DNA of 64,000 bases from Luteolibacter algae. Lineage in GTDB: Bacteria; Verrucomicrobiota; Verrucomicrobiia; Verrucomicrobiales; Akkermansiaceae. Of this stretch, positions 18,473 to 27,147 are shown piece after piece (position 1 is the stretch's first letter; the number at the start of each line of letters is the position of its first letter). Both the position numbers and the translations under genes were made by a program. Under the pieces are notes generated by a model. It was not told the DNA's origin, did no database searches, and was given only the letters and a program-made list of their open reading frames with translations. The stretch covers positions 186,001 to 250,000 of the forward strand of contig NZ_JBHUIT010000017.1 in the NCBI RefSeq assembly GCF_042683045.1, read 5' to 3'.

Positions 18473-19243
18473 ATGAGAATATCAAAGATTATGTCAACGG
18501 TGCTGATGACGACCGGAGTAGCAGTAGGATTTCCAAAAGATGAAACCCCTCTCCGGCCACTGAGCACGGATCGGCCTGATGCTACTGAAAGTCCTTATAC
18601 GGTGGATAAGGGGCATTTCCAGTTCGAGTTGGAGGTTCTTTCATACTCGATGGATGGTGAGGAAGATTCCTTCGCGCTCAGTGAGCTGAATTTCAAATAT
18701 GGAATTACCGGGAATTCCGATCTCCAGCTGGTTCTTCCCTTGTATGAGCATGTTGTTGATGGGGCGAATGGCTTCGGAGATATCCAACTGCGCTTTAAAC
18801 AGAATCTCTGGGGAAATGACAGCGGGCGCACGGCTTTCGCGATCATGCCATTCATCCAGTTGCCGACAGGAGCCGATGGCATCACTACGGAGAAATTTGA
18901 AGGCGGAGTGATCTTGCCTCTGGGTATTTCCACTGCTGGTAGGTGGAGCTACGGTGTGCAGGTAGAGCTCGATTTGGTCGGCAACGAGCTAGAAAGCGGA
19001 CACCATTTTTCTTTTCTTTCGTCAGCGACAGCCGCATGCGAATTGAACGAAACCATGGGGATGTTCCTGGAGTTAGTGGGAATTGCCAATGAAGGCGGAG
19101 CGGTGAACACCGAGGCGTATTTCAACACTGGCCTGACACATGCTGTTAGCGAGACCGTCCAGCTCGACGGAGGTGTAAGAATCGGGCTCACGAGCGATTC
19201 CACGGATTTCACTCCTTTTGCAGGAGTGAGTGTAAAATTTTGA
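18473..19243 (+). CDS. Outer-membrane MetA-pathway/phenol-degradation-type transporter protein
   Basis: 256 residues. A short signal-like N-terminus (KIMSTVLMTTGVAVGF) is followed by LSTDRPDATESPYTV, the classic opening of this beta-barrel-like family. Alternating strands follow (QFELEVLSYS, NFKYGITGNSDLQLVLPLYE, GFGDIQLRFKQNLWG), ending in a C-terminal aromatic (SVKF) as outer-membrane barrels do. Family members are loosely called transporters; transport has rarely been shown. It is 57 bases upstream of sitA and carries the same operator-like box, which suggests co-regulation with the metal importer. Confidence 0.75.
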   Translation: MRISKIMSTVLMTTGVAVGFPKDETPLRPLSTDRPDATESPYTVDKGHFQFELEVLSYSMDGEEDSFALSELNFKYGITGNSDLQLVLPLYEHVVDGANGFGDIQLRFKQNLWGNDSGRTAFAIMPFIQLPTGADGITTEKFEGGVILPLGISTAGRWSYGVQVELDLVGNELESGHHFSFLSSATAACELNETMGMFLELVGIANEGGAVNTEAYFNTGLTHAVSETVQLDGGVRIGLTSDSTDFTPFAGVSVKF

Positions 19244-19268
19244 CCAAGAATTTAGCCTCGACTAATAA
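19240..19268 (+). promoter_or_regulatory. sit operon promoter with DtxR/MntR-like operator, copy 2
   Basis: TTGACC (19240-19245) and TAATAA (19263-19268) are spaced 17 bases apart. Between them, touching the -10, lies TTAGCCTCGACTAA (19252-19265), which differs from copy 1 at a single base. A repressor bound there would block RNA polymerase. The -35 overlaps the stop codon of the preceding gene. Confidence 0.65.
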
Positions 19269-19300
19269 TTTTATTGGAAACGAACAAAATAGGAATGACA

Positions 19301-20254
19301 ATGATGCGTATCACAATGAAACGAAAATTCACGAAAGGTATCGGGCGGATCTGTTCAGGGACGAGCTTGCTCGTTTTCGCGGCTCTCTTTGTTACGGGCT
19401 GTAATGAAAGAGCGAAGACCGATGACCATGGGAAAAAGGTTGTGGTGACAAGTTTCACAATCATCGCGGATATGGCGCGGGAAGTAGCCGGAGATGCGGC
19501 AATCGTGGAATCGATCACAAAACCGGGAGCGGAAATCCATGGTTACGAACCCACCCCGAAGGATATCGTCAAAGCACAGAAGGCGGATTTGGTTTTGTGG
19601 AATGGATTGAATCTTGAGCTCTGGTTTGAGAAATTTTTTAGCAACTTGGAGGATGTCCCCGGTGTGGTGCTGACGGAGGGGATCAAGCCGATCGGGATCA
19701 GTGAGGGACCTTATACCGGGAAGCCGAATCCGCATGCCTGGATGTCACCTGCCAATGCAGTGATTTATGTGGAAAATATCCGAAAGGCGCTGGTGGAAAT
19801 TGATCCGGAAAACGAGGAGGTTTACACGAGGAATGCCACCGCCTACGCGGCAAAGATCAAGGCGCTCGACGAGCCGGTTAGGCAGCGTTTGGCGCAGATT
19901 CCCGAGGAACAAAGATGGCTGGTATCCAGTGAGGGAGCATTTTCCTATCTATGTGAGAACTACTCGCTGAAACAGCTTTACCTCTGGCCGATCAACGCGG
20001 ATGCCCAAGGGATTCCGCAACAGGTTCGGAAAGTGATCGACGGTGTCAGAAGCAACAATATCCCCGTGATTTTCTCTGAGAGCACTGTGAGCGACAAGCC
20101 GGCGAAACAGGTCGCCCGCGAGACCGGGGCCCGTTACGGGGGCGTATTGTATGTGGACTCGCTGACCGAAAAGGACGGGCCAGCCCCAACTTTCCTGAAA
20201 CTTCTCGAGAAAAATGCTGATACAATTGTAAAAGGATTTTTGGAAAAGCCATGA
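19301..20254 (+). CDS. sitA: Mn/Fe ABC transporter substrate-binding lipoprotein
   Basis: 317 residues from the ATG at 19301, which has AGGA 6 bases upstream; a TTG at 19274 and an ATG at 19295 are weaker alternatives. The signal peptide ends in the lipobox FVTGC, although the protein may be periplasmic and inner-membrane-anchored. Cluster A-1 metal ligands are all visible: His in EIHGYEPTPKD, His in NPHAWMSP, Glu in SSEGAFSY and Asp in LYVDSL. This His-His-Glu-Asp set, with no His-rich loop, marks the Mn/Fe (SitA/YfeA/MntC) branch rather than ZnuA. It is first in a four-gene operon with 4-8-base overlaps. Confidence 0.88.
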   Translation: MMRITMKRKFTKGIGRICSGTSLLVFAALFVTGCNERAKTDDHGKKVVVTSFTIIADMAREVAGDAAIVESITKPGAEIHGYEPTPKDIVKAQKADLVLWNGLNLELWFEKFFSNLEDVPGVVLTEGIKPIGISEGPYTGKPNPHAWMSPANAVIYVENIRKALVEIDPENEEVYTRNATAYAAKIKALDEPVRQRLAQIPEEQRWLVSSEGAFSYLCENYSLKQLYLWPINADAQGIPQQVRKVIDGVRSNNIPVIFSESTVSDKPAKQVARETGARYGGVLYVDSLTEKDGPAPTFLKLLEKNADTIVKGFLEKP

Positions 20255-21165
20255 AAGAAATCGCAACACAAGAGGTAGGGCCCAGCCTGACGGTGGAGAA
20301 TGTTTCAGTCATCTATCCCAATGGGCATCAGGCGCTTCACAATGCTTCTTTCCATTTGGATAGCGGGACAATTTGTGCGCTTGTTGGAGTCAACGGCAGT
20401 GGTAAATCGACGCTCTTCAAGAGTATCATGGGTTTTGTGAAGCCGACTGCCGGAACGGTAAGGATCAACCAATTACCGGTCGGTGAAGTTCTAAAACAGC
20501 ACCTTGTCGCTTATGTTCCGCAGTCGGAAGATGTGGACTGGCAGTTTCCGGTAAGTGTTTGGGATGTGGTGATGATGGGGCGGTATGGGGCGATGAATTT
20601 TCTGAGAATACCACGGGCCGTGGATAAACGGAAAGTTGAGGAGAGTCTGAAGCGGGTCTCCATGTGGGATTTCCGGGATCGGCAAATCGGGGAACTCAGC
20701 GGCGGGCAAAAGAAGCGGGTCTTTCTTGCCAGGGCACTGGCGCAGGGCGGAAGAGTGATTCTTCTCGATGAGCCATTTACGGGAGTGGATGTGAAAACCG
20801 AGCAATCGATCACGACCCTTCTCCGCGAGTTACGCGAGTCAGGATGCATCATTTTTGTTTCCACTCACAATCTTGGGAGTGTGCCGGAATTCTGCGATCA
20901 GGTGGTTCTGATCAACAGGACGGTCCTGGACTATGGAAAAACCGAGGACGTATTCACCGCTCAGAATCTCGCGCTCGCGTTCGGAGGTGCTTTACGGGAA
21001 TTTCAGTTCGAGCAGTCGACCATTCAGGATCATGATGGACGCATGGTCCGTGTGATGAGCGATGATGAGCGGCCTTTGGTCTTCGGCAAAGACGGGCATC
21101 TGGAATATATGGACCGTGGGCAGCATGAGGAGTTGCTCCGCAAACGCTCCGAAGAACATGAATGA
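20251..21165 (+). CDS. sitB: Mn/Fe ABC transporter ATP-binding protein
   Basis: 304 residues with Walker A GVNGSGKST, Q-loop YVPQSEDVDW, signature LSGGQKKR, Walker B VILLDEP and the H-loop STHN. The YVPQSEDVDWQFPVSVWDVV stretch is typical of metal-cation (SitB/YfeB) ATPases. A C-terminal extension of about 50 residues after the nucleotide-binding domain contains DDERPLVFGKDGHLEYM, of unknown role. It overlaps sitA by 4 bases (ATGA) and sitC by 8. Confidence 0.9.
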   Translation: MKEIATQEVGPSLTVENVSVIYPNGHQALHNASFHLDSGTICALVGVNGSGKSTLFKSIMGFVKPTAGTVRINQLPVGEVLKQHLVAYVPQSEDVDWQFPVSVWDVVMMGRYGAMNFLRIPRAVDKRKVEESLKRVSMWDFRDRQIGELSGGQKKRVFLARALAQGGRVILLDEPFTGVDVKTEQSITTLLRELRESGCIIFVSTHNLGSVPEFCDQVVLINRTVLDYGKTEDVFTAQNLALAFGGALREFQFEQSTIQDHDGRMVRVMSDDERPLVFGKDGHLEYMDRGQHEELLRKRSEEHE

Positions 21166-22048
21166 GCTGATCGAACATCTCATCATCCCGTTTCAATACG
21201 AGTATATGCTGCGGGCGGTTCTCGTAAGTGCTCTTGTGGGCGGGGTGTGCGGCTTTCTCTCCTCTTTCGTGACTTTAAAAGGTTGGTCGCTGATGGGAGA
21301 TGCACTTTCCCATGCTGTTGTGCCCGGGGTGGCTCTCGCCTACATCGCCGGGATTCCATTCGTTCTGGGGGCTTTCATCGCAGGTTTGCTCGCGGCGGGA
21401 ACGATGGTTTTCATCAAAAGCCAGAGCCGTATCCGTGAGGACGCAACAATAGGCATCGTCTTCACCGCCTATTTCGCACTAGGGCTGGTGCTGATCTCTC
21501 TCTTCCCGGCAAGGGTGGATCTCAAGGTTATCCTGTATGGAAATATTCTGGGTATCGCGGGCTTTGATATTCTGCAAGTAGTGGGGATCAGTTTGGTAAC
21601 GTTGCTTGTTCTGGGGATGAAATGGCGCGATCTCATGCTGTTCTGCTTTGATCCCAATCAAGCCCGGACGTTGGGCCTCAATGCAAGAATGCTGCACATT
21701 ACCTTATTGGGTCTCCTGGCTGCCACGGCGGTGGCCGCGCTGCAAGCAGTTGGTGCGATTCTTGTGATTGCGATGCTCGTCACCCCGGGAGCGACCGCCT
21801 ATCTATTAACCAATCGCTTCGGGACGATGCTTTGGCTGTCGTCCGGGCTGGGAGTTGTGACTTCCCTCGTAGGTGCTTACGCAAGCTATTATCTGAACGG
21901 TGCCACTGGCGGATGCATTGTTTCGCTACAAACCTTCGTCTTTTTGTGCGCTTTCTTTTTTGCACCGAAGCAGGGCGTTGTCGCCGTGCGCCTGGCCACT
22001 CGGAAAAAAATGTTGTCCAAGGAAACTTCAGCCGGTCCGTCGAAATGA
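21158..22048 (+). CDS. sitC: Mn/Fe ABC transporter permease
   Basis: 296 residues from the ATG at 21158, which starts MNELIEHLIIPFQYEYM; the open frame extends upstream only as a shadow of sitB. An ABC-3 family inner-membrane permease with about eight hydrophobic segments. Landmarks are LKGWSLMGDALSHAVVPGVA, the coupling helix that meets the ATPase, and AVGAILVIAMLVTPGATAYL. It pairs with sitD, so the importer probably has a heterodimeric channel. Confidence 0.88.
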   Translation: MNELIEHLIIPFQYEYMLRAVLVSALVGGVCGFLSSFVTLKGWSLMGDALSHAVVPGVALAYIAGIPFVLGAFIAGLLAAGTMVFIKSQSRIREDATIGIVFTAYFALGLVLISLFPARVDLKVILYGNILGIAGFDILQVVGISLVTLLVLGMKWRDLMLFCFDPNQARTLGLNARMLHITLLGLLAATAVAALQAVGAILVIAMLVTPGATAYLLTNRFGTMLWLSSGLGVVTSLVGAYASYYLNGATGGCIVSLQTFVFLCAFFFAPKQGVVAVRLATRKKMLSKETSAGPSK

Positions 22049-22899
22049 CAGAACTCTTAGAACCTTTTCGATATGCTTTCATGCAGAACGCGCTGCTGGT
22101 GGGCTGCGTGGTCGCGGCGATGTGTGCGGTGCTTTCTTGTTTTCTGGTGCTGAAAGGCTGGTCATTGATGGGAGATGCCATCTCACACGCCGTGCTTCCG
22201 GGGATCGTCCTCGCATATATAGCCGGCATTCCTCTTCTGCTCGGCGCTTTTGGTGCAGGGCTTTTCTGTGCGCTTAGCACAGGATTCGTGAAACGAAACA
22301 GTAGGATCAAAGAGGATACCGCAATGGGGGTGGTTTTCACCGGACTGTTCGCCTTCGGCTTGGTGCTTTTCAGTAGAACTCCCTCCGATTTGCACCTCGA
22401 TCATATCTTGATTGGCAATATTCTAGGAATCCCGAAATCGCAGGTGGTCCAAACGATCGGACTGGGGCTCGGAGTTTTGCTGATCACCCTTCTTCTGCGT
22501 AGGGATCTGTTATTGATCTGTTTTGATCCGGGGCAGGCACGTGTCATGGCATTGCCCGATAAATTCCTCAATTATCTGTTATTATGCCTGCTTTCGCTTG
22601 CAATCGTGGTCTCTCTGCAGTCCGTGGGGATAATCCTGGTTGTGGCAATGCTTGTCACCCCTGGCTGTGTGGCTCACTTGTGGACCGATCGTTTTGATAA
22701 AATGCTCCTGATTTCAACAGTTTCCGCGGTTTTGGCGACGATCTCCGGAATTTTTCTAAGCTATCATTTCGCTGCCTCGACAGGTGGCTGCATTGTTTTG
22801 GTGCAGGCGCTTCTGTTCGCGCTCTCGCTTCTGTTTGCGCCCAAGTATGGGATCATCGGCAGGCGTTTTGCCGCAAAAATTAAGATCAGCAAAGCCTGA
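22045..22899 (+). CDS. sitD: Mn/Fe ABC transporter second permease
   Basis: 284 residues from the ATG at 22045, overlapping the sitC stop by 4 bases. It is a paralogue of sitC with the same LKGWSLMGDAISHAVLPGIV coupling region and SVGIILVVAMLVTPGCVAHL helix. Two adjacent, diverged permeases are the rule in YfeABCD/SitABCD systems and unusual in ZnuABC, supporting the Mn/Fe assignment. The 3' end overlaps the convergent gene at 22886 by 14 bases. Confidence 0.88.
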   Translation: MTELLEPFRYAFMQNALLVGCVVAAMCAVLSCFLVLKGWSLMGDAISHAVLPGIVLAYIAGIPLLLGAFGAGLFCALSTGFVKRNSRIKEDTAMGVVFTGLFAFGLVLFSRTPSDLHLDHILIGNILGIPKSQVVQTIGLGLGVLLITLLLRRDLLLICFDPGQARVMALPDKFLNYLLLCLLSLAIVVSLQSVGIILVVAMLVTPGCVAHLWTDRFDKMLLISTVSAVLATISGIFLSYHFAASTGGCIVLVQALLFALSLLFAPKYGIIGRRFAAKIKISKA

Positions 22900-23704
22900 T
22901 CATATCTTTGATAAACTGGCCCCAGAGAAAAAACAGCCCGCGTTTTGAATACCGGAAATGTCCGTCATCGGTAAGATGAATAATGCCCGAGCGTAGATTG
23001 TGATCCACCTGCTTGCGCATTTCGTTCTCGATGTCCTCTTCCATCGCCTCCGGATCGGGAATAAGCAGATCGTCTGTGCCGATTTTCATCCGGACCAAGA
23101 ACGCCTGATGATCCTTGAGTATTTGGTGAAAGCAGGATTTTTCGCAGGGAACATGGTTCCATTTTAGTCCAGGCGAGCAGCGGAGGGTGGGAGCGAAGGG
23201 GAAATTGGTTGTTCTCCAGATATTGCCTGCGGCATCCGTGGAAGTGACTGAGACAAAGGCAAAGGCTACTTTATCCTGCTCACACAGACATACGGAAGCA
23301 ATCGCCCGTTCCTCGGGGTTCCAGAAAAGGCGGAAATGTTGTTGCATACCAGACCATTCCCAGCCGCAGTCCGAAACATGCTCGAAGCCTGCTTCCTCCA
23401 TGCCAGTGGCTGCTTCGATAGCGTTGGGGAAGAATGAGGGATTGGGCAGCTCACGATGCCGGAGACGATTGTTGAGCGGCATCCGCAGACGCCGAACGTG
23501 GGTGAGGAGCTCGATCCAAGGCAGAAAAAACCACAGGCAAGCTCCCATCAATCCGACAATAACGCTGTCACTGAGGTAGAAGAAAAAAAAGAATGTGGCA
23601 AAAAGGAAGGCGAAGGCACCCAGTTTCCGGATGATGTTCTTGCGGGAGGATCTCAACGCCATGGCCAATACAAAGAGGCCGATAACGATTAAGGTTTCAC
23701 GCAT
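22886..23704 (-). CDS. Unknown membrane protein with large soluble domain
   Basis: 272 residues; no family recognised. Two or three hydrophobic segments at the N-terminus (ETLIVIGLFVLAMAL, GAFAFLFATFFFFFYL, SVIVGLMGACLWFFLPW) are followed by a soluble domain of about 200 residues with several Cys and Trp. Its 3' end lies inside sitD on the opposite strand, so the two transcripts overlap by 14 bases. Context gives no functional clue beyond an inner-membrane location. Confidence 0.65.
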   Translation of the reverse strand: MRETLIVIGLFVLAMALRSSRKNIIRKLGAFAFLFATFFFFFYLSDSVIVGLMGACLWFFLPWIELLTHVRRLRMPLNNRLRHRELPNPSFFPNAIEAATGMEEAGFEHVSDCGWEWSGMQQHFRLFWNPEERAIASVCLCEQDKVAFAFVSVTSTDAAGNIWRTTNFPFAPTLRCSPGLKWNHVPCEKSCFHQILKDHQAFLVRMKIGTDDLLIPDPEAMEEDIENEMRKQVDHNLRSGIIHLTDDGHFRYSKRGLFFLWGQFIKDMIRLC

Positions 23705-23799
23705 AGGTAGTAGTAATTATTAGTCAGGGTTTGATGGGGGAGGTTCGGACTCCGTGTGAGGGTTGATGAGAGAAAATTCCAGATATTTTTACCTGAAAA

Positions 23800-25008
23800 T
23801 CATTTGGCCAGCGCATCCATCAGATATTGGGATGGCCGGAAGTCATTGATTAGCACTTCGTGTTGATCCCCGCGGATCATGCGAACTTGGCTGAGATTGA
23901 AATTTGGCGTTTTATGGGGTGCGAAAAGAATATCATCATGTGTGGCATTTTCATGTTTTTTGAACATGTCGGGCAGAATATCTCCGCCAAGATGATCGTC
24001 ACGTCCGGTAGCCAAATGACAGGTGCCGAGGACTTTTTCGTCCTGAATATCCGCGTATGAAACAGGGAGAACCTGGGTTCCGAAACCTAGCTCTCCCAGG
24101 GTGCCAGTCATGGGATCGTCCGCCAGGCGGGCATTATGGTCGTCAATGGTTTGCTGGTTCCCTTCTATAAGCGTGGAACGGTAGATACAGCGGTCCTTCA
24201 CATCCAGAACGCCTAGAGTTCCATCTTCATATTTCATCGGAAATTGCCCATTGGCATCGGTAGGCACGAAATAGACCTCGCCCGCCGGGAGATTCGCGAT
24301 ATCCGGCTTTTCGCCCAGGCACAGACCATGGGATTTCTGGGCGTCTTGCTTATCCAGGCCGAGAGTGGCGGTGAGGACGCGACCATCTTCCAGCTCGAAA
24401 TCGATTTCGATGCGATCAGCATTTGTAAGAGCCAACCGGATCTTCTCCGCATCGCGCGATACCTCCCGGTAATCGACGGATAATCCGGAATTCAGGATCA
24501 CATCATTGAGCCCATGCAATGTGGCTCCACGAAAACCATGTTCCTTGCTCTTGGCGGTGAGTGGGGCCGTGGCGGACCAGGTTGAGATGCAAAGAATCAA
24601 ATCATAATGAGGATAAATGTCTTTATCCAGGGAAAGTAGATTCCCGGAGGTGTCCCAGACCTCATCCGCAAGATCAAGATTGGAGCCACGGGTGTAACGA
24701 TACGCGAATACCTCGCCACCGGTCATCCCGAGCTTTTCCATCGCTCCGTTCTGAAGCGGTAGATAAAAATAATTGTATGCGTTTTTCTGGATGGGAAAGC
24801 CTTCCTCGTTTAAAAATGCAAAGTCCTTGATATGTCCGGCAGGTTCATCGAAATCGAGCAGGATACAGACCTTGCAGTTTTTGGTAGGCTCGAAAACGGT
24901 GTGAAGGAGGCGAACCACATCAAACTTGGGAAATTCGCGTTTTTCAGGATTGAGAAGGATCTCAGGAGAGAGGTAATCCGGCAATTTAGGGGAGGCGGTG
25001 CTAGCCAT
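23800..25008 (-). CDS. M29 (aminopeptidase T)-like metallopeptidase, diverged
   Basis: 402 residues, no signal peptide. The C-terminal half resembles thermophilic M29 aminopeptidases: NLPAGEVYFVP and LGELGFGTQ carry candidate Glu ligands, TCHLATGRDDHLGGD candidate His, and THDDILFAP the last His/Asp pair. The N-terminal half fits the family's first domain less clearly. M29 enzymes are cytosolic dimetal aminopeptidases; 2,5-dihydroxypyridine dioxygenases share the fold, so the reaction is uncertain. It is transcribed alone, with about 95 and 55 bases of flanking sequence that contain nothing obvious. Confidence 0.6.
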   Translation of the reverse strand: MASTASPKLPDYLSPEILLNPEKREFPKFDVVRLLHTVFEPTKNCKVCILLDFDEPAGHIKDFAFLNEEGFPIQKNAYNYFYLPLQNGAMEKLGMTGGEVFAYRYTRGSNLDLADEVWDTSGNLLSLDKDIYPHYDLILCISTWSATAPLTAKSKEHGFRGATLHGLNDVILNSGLSVDYREVSRDAEKIRLALTNADRIEIDFELEDGRVLTATLGLDKQDAQKSHGLCLGEKPDIANLPAGEVYFVPTDANGQFPMKYEDGTLGVLDVKDRCIYRSTLIEGNQQTIDDHNARLADDPMTGTLGELGFGTQVLPVSYADIQDEKVLGTCHLATGRDDHLGGDILPDMFKKHENATHDDILFAPHKTPNFNLSQVRMIRGDQHEVLINDFRPSQYLMDALAK

Positions 25009-25063
25009 AATAGTATTAAGCTAGAACCTTAGGGATACACCGCAAGAGGGGATTTTATGAAAA

Positions 25064-25534
25064 TTACTCCTCCAGCTTGAGATCATCATCGGGATCTTGC
25101 TCGTTCTGCATTTCCTCGAGTATTTGGCTTCGGTCCTCCGCCGCGTCCCAGACATCCTTGGCTACGAAAATCGGTGCTTCTGCTCGGGTGGCAATGGCTA
25201 GGCAATCCGAAGGTCGGGCATCAATTTCAATAAATTTGCGTTCCATGATTTCATTTTCCGCAGTCAGGAACAGCCTTGCATAATAGACATCGCCATCGAC
25301 GGCATTAATGAGAACCCTGGTAACTTTTGAGCCGAAAGCCTGCAGGGTCAGCATATAGAGATCGTGGGTGAGAGGTCTGGGCATCTGCTGGCCGCTCATT
25401 ACGGTGTTGATCGCCATCCCTATCGCTGGATCTATGTAAAACAGCATCACCTTGTCGCCGTTACCGAGGAATACGGCGCAGCCAGCCTGGGTGGGGAGGA
25501 GGGCAATGATTTCTACTCGGACAGGATCAGGCAT
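25064..25534 (-). CDS. DUF151 bifunctional-nuclease-family protein
   Basis: 156 residues from the ATG at 25534. A longer frame reaches 25603 but would run into the upstream gene; MPDPVRVEIIALLPTQAG is the natural family start. DUF151 features are GCAVFLGNGDKVMLFYID, RPLTHDLYMLTLQAFGSKVTRVLIN and ARPSDCLAIATRAEAPIFV. Family members have been reported as nucleases in plants and mycobacteria, but the physiological role is open. An acidic tail ends the protein. It lies 52 bases downstream of the gamma-carbonic-anhydrase gene. Confidence 0.85.
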   Translation of the reverse strand: MPDPVRVEIIALLPTQAGCAVFLGNGDKVMLFYIDPAIGMAINTVMSGQQMPRPLTHDLYMLTLQAFGSKVTRVLINAVDGDVYYARLFLTAENEIMERKFIEIDARPSDCLAIATRAEAPIFVAKDVWDAAEDRSQILEEMQNEQDPDDDLKLEE

Positions 25535-25586
25535 AGATAAAAACTTGTGTTGGCGGCTTAATGATTTTGGTGGGCGGGCTCGGGTT

Positions 25587-26102
25587 TCAAGCTTCGCGGG
25601 CAATGAATTTGCGGGATTGTTTCACATATTTCACTGCCCAACTCCGGACATTTTCCTGCTCCTCCTCCGAAAGCTGGCGAACAACCTTTGCAGGTGAGCC
25701 GAAAACCAGAGACCCCGGGGGGATGATCGTTCCACCAGTGACGAGTGAGCCGGCACCGACGATGGATCTCGAGCCAATGACGGCTCCGTCGAGGACGATC
25801 GCGCCCATTCCGATGAGAACTTCGTCTTCGATGGTGCATGCATGCAGGATGGCTGAATGACCTACCGTAACGAGCCGACCGATGTGGCACCCATAATCAT
25901 CCGAAAGATGCACCACGACATTATCCTGAATGTTTGACTGGGCGCCAACAGAGATTTCATTGATATCCCCCCGGAGAGTGGAATTATACCAGATGCTCGC
26001 CTGCTCTTCGATTTTTACACGGCCGATGATGTCCGCGCTTTTTGCGAGAAACGCAGTAGGATGGATCTCGGGGGAATAGTTTTCGTAGGATTCAACAGCC
26101 AT
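25587..26102 (-). CDS. Gamma-carbonic-anhydrase-family hexapeptide protein
   Basis: 171 residues of left-handed beta-helix hexapeptide repeats. Three His candidates for the trimer-interface metal site occur in VVHLS, VGHSA and ILHAC at about residues 65-92, the expected spacing for gamma-CA/YrdA-type proteins. LVFGSPAKVVRQLSEEE is the usual C-terminal helix start. Most such bacterial proteins have unproven anhydrase activity. It probably shares a transcript with the DUF151 gene. Confidence 0.88.
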   Translation of the reverse strand: MAVESYENYSPEIHPTAFLAKSADIIGRVKIEEQASIWYNSTLRGDINEISVGAQSNIQDNVVVHLSDDYGCHIGRLVTVGHSAILHACTIEDEVLIGMGAIVLDGAVIGSRSIVGAGSLVTGGTIIPPGSLVFGSPAKVVRQLSEEEQENVRSWAVKYVKQSRKFIAREA

Positions 26103-26222
26103 GCCAGAGAAGACAGAAGCAAAGGTGAAACTTTGTGGCGAGCGATAAGCGATTTTCTATGCAAATCTATCCAAATGAGCCGACAGAGCCCTGATATGTG
26201 ATAAACTTGCCGTCACAATTTT

Positions 26223-26921
26223 ATGAAGTGGAATTTAGTGAAAAACCCAATGGCCTGGGTGGAATATCTCAAAAAGAATCCTCTTGGATTATTGTTGGCA
26301 ATTATCGTCTTGTGCGCCATTGGCGGATTTTTGGAAATAGCCAGCGAGATCCGGGAAAAGGAAACCGACCGGATAGACGAATACATTCTATTGAGTATGC
26401 GCACGCCGGGAGACACATCGGATCCGATAGGTTCCCCGAAAGTGGAGGAGATGGCCCGGGATTTGACTGCGATGGGCGGGGTAACCATTCTTTCAATCGT
26501 CACCCTCACGGCCTTCGGGTTAACCGTCTTTTCGGGGAAGAGGAAACTGGCATGGTTCGGGCTGGCATCTGTGCTTACCGGAAGTGTGATCACGGCTATT
26601 ATAAAGCATGGCTACAACCGCCCGCGTCCGTCCTTGGTCGAGCACGGGGCATGGGTTTCCAATCCTAGCTTTCCTAGTGGTCATTCAATGATGTCCGCCG
26701 TGGTGTATTTGACGCTTGGGATTCTCATTGCCAGGACCCAGCCAAAAAAGCGGGTCCGGATTTTTATCGTTTGTATCACCATGTTGCTGACCTTCCTCGT
26801 GGGAATTAGTCGCGTATATCTCGGCGTTCATTGGCCGACCGATGTTGCCGGGGGGTGGATTCTTGGCGGCGCCTGGGCTTTGCTTTTTTGGATGCTTGCC
26901 AGGCGGATCGACGCTAAGTGA
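26223..26921 (+). CDS. PAP2-family membrane phosphatase
   Basis: 232 residues with several transmembrane segments and the three acid-phosphatase signature motifs: KHGYNRPRP, PSFPSGHSMMS and SRVYLGVHWPTDV. These form the active site on the periplasmic face, acting on lipid phosphates such as undecaprenyl pyrophosphate or phosphatidic acid. About 70 residues separate the first helix from the second, including a charged stretch. It is divergent from the gamma-CA gene. Confidence 0.9.
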   Translation: MKWNLVKNPMAWVEYLKKNPLGLLLAIIVLCAIGGFLEIASEIREKETDRIDEYILLSMRTPGDTSDPIGSPKVEEMARDLTAMGGVTILSIVTLTAFGLTVFSGKRKLAWFGLASVLTGSVITAIIKHGYNRPRPSLVEHGAWVSNPSFPSGHSMMSAVVYLTLGILIARTQPKKRVRIFIVCITMLLTFLVGISRVYLGVHWPTDVAGGWILGGAWALLFWMLARRIDAK

Positions 26922-26970
26922 TCTTTTTGTAAAAGCTCGGTAAAGTATCCAGAGAGGACTGCTTAGTTGC

Positions 26971-27081
26971 TTGACAAGCCGATCTTGGTTTGATGATGTC
27001 CGCCCGGATCGATCAGATGATTGGTCTCCAGGTTTGTGAGTTGCTCACACCGATTAAAAATTCCCGCTCTCGCTGGAGAGC
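26971..27081 (+). promoter_or_regulatory. Promoter candidate and structured leader before the glycosyltransferase
   Basis: TTGACA (26971-26976) lies 17 bases before TGATGT (26994-26999), a consensus -35 with a weak -10. Downstream are two perfect 6-bp hairpins, TGTGAG/CTCACA (27035-27049) and GCTCTC/GAGAGC (27066-27081). The leader would exceed 130 bases. I see no known riboswitch motif. Confidence 0.4.
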
Positions 27082-27147
27082 TGCTTCTGACCTCTTTTCT
27101 ACTAAGATCACTTTCTAAACTTAGCTTTTCCTTACCTCTCAAGCAAT

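Noticed and set aside
19274..20254. sitA start at the TTG at 19274
   Set aside because: It would overlap the promoter -10 region; the ATG at 19301 has a purine motif at the right distance.
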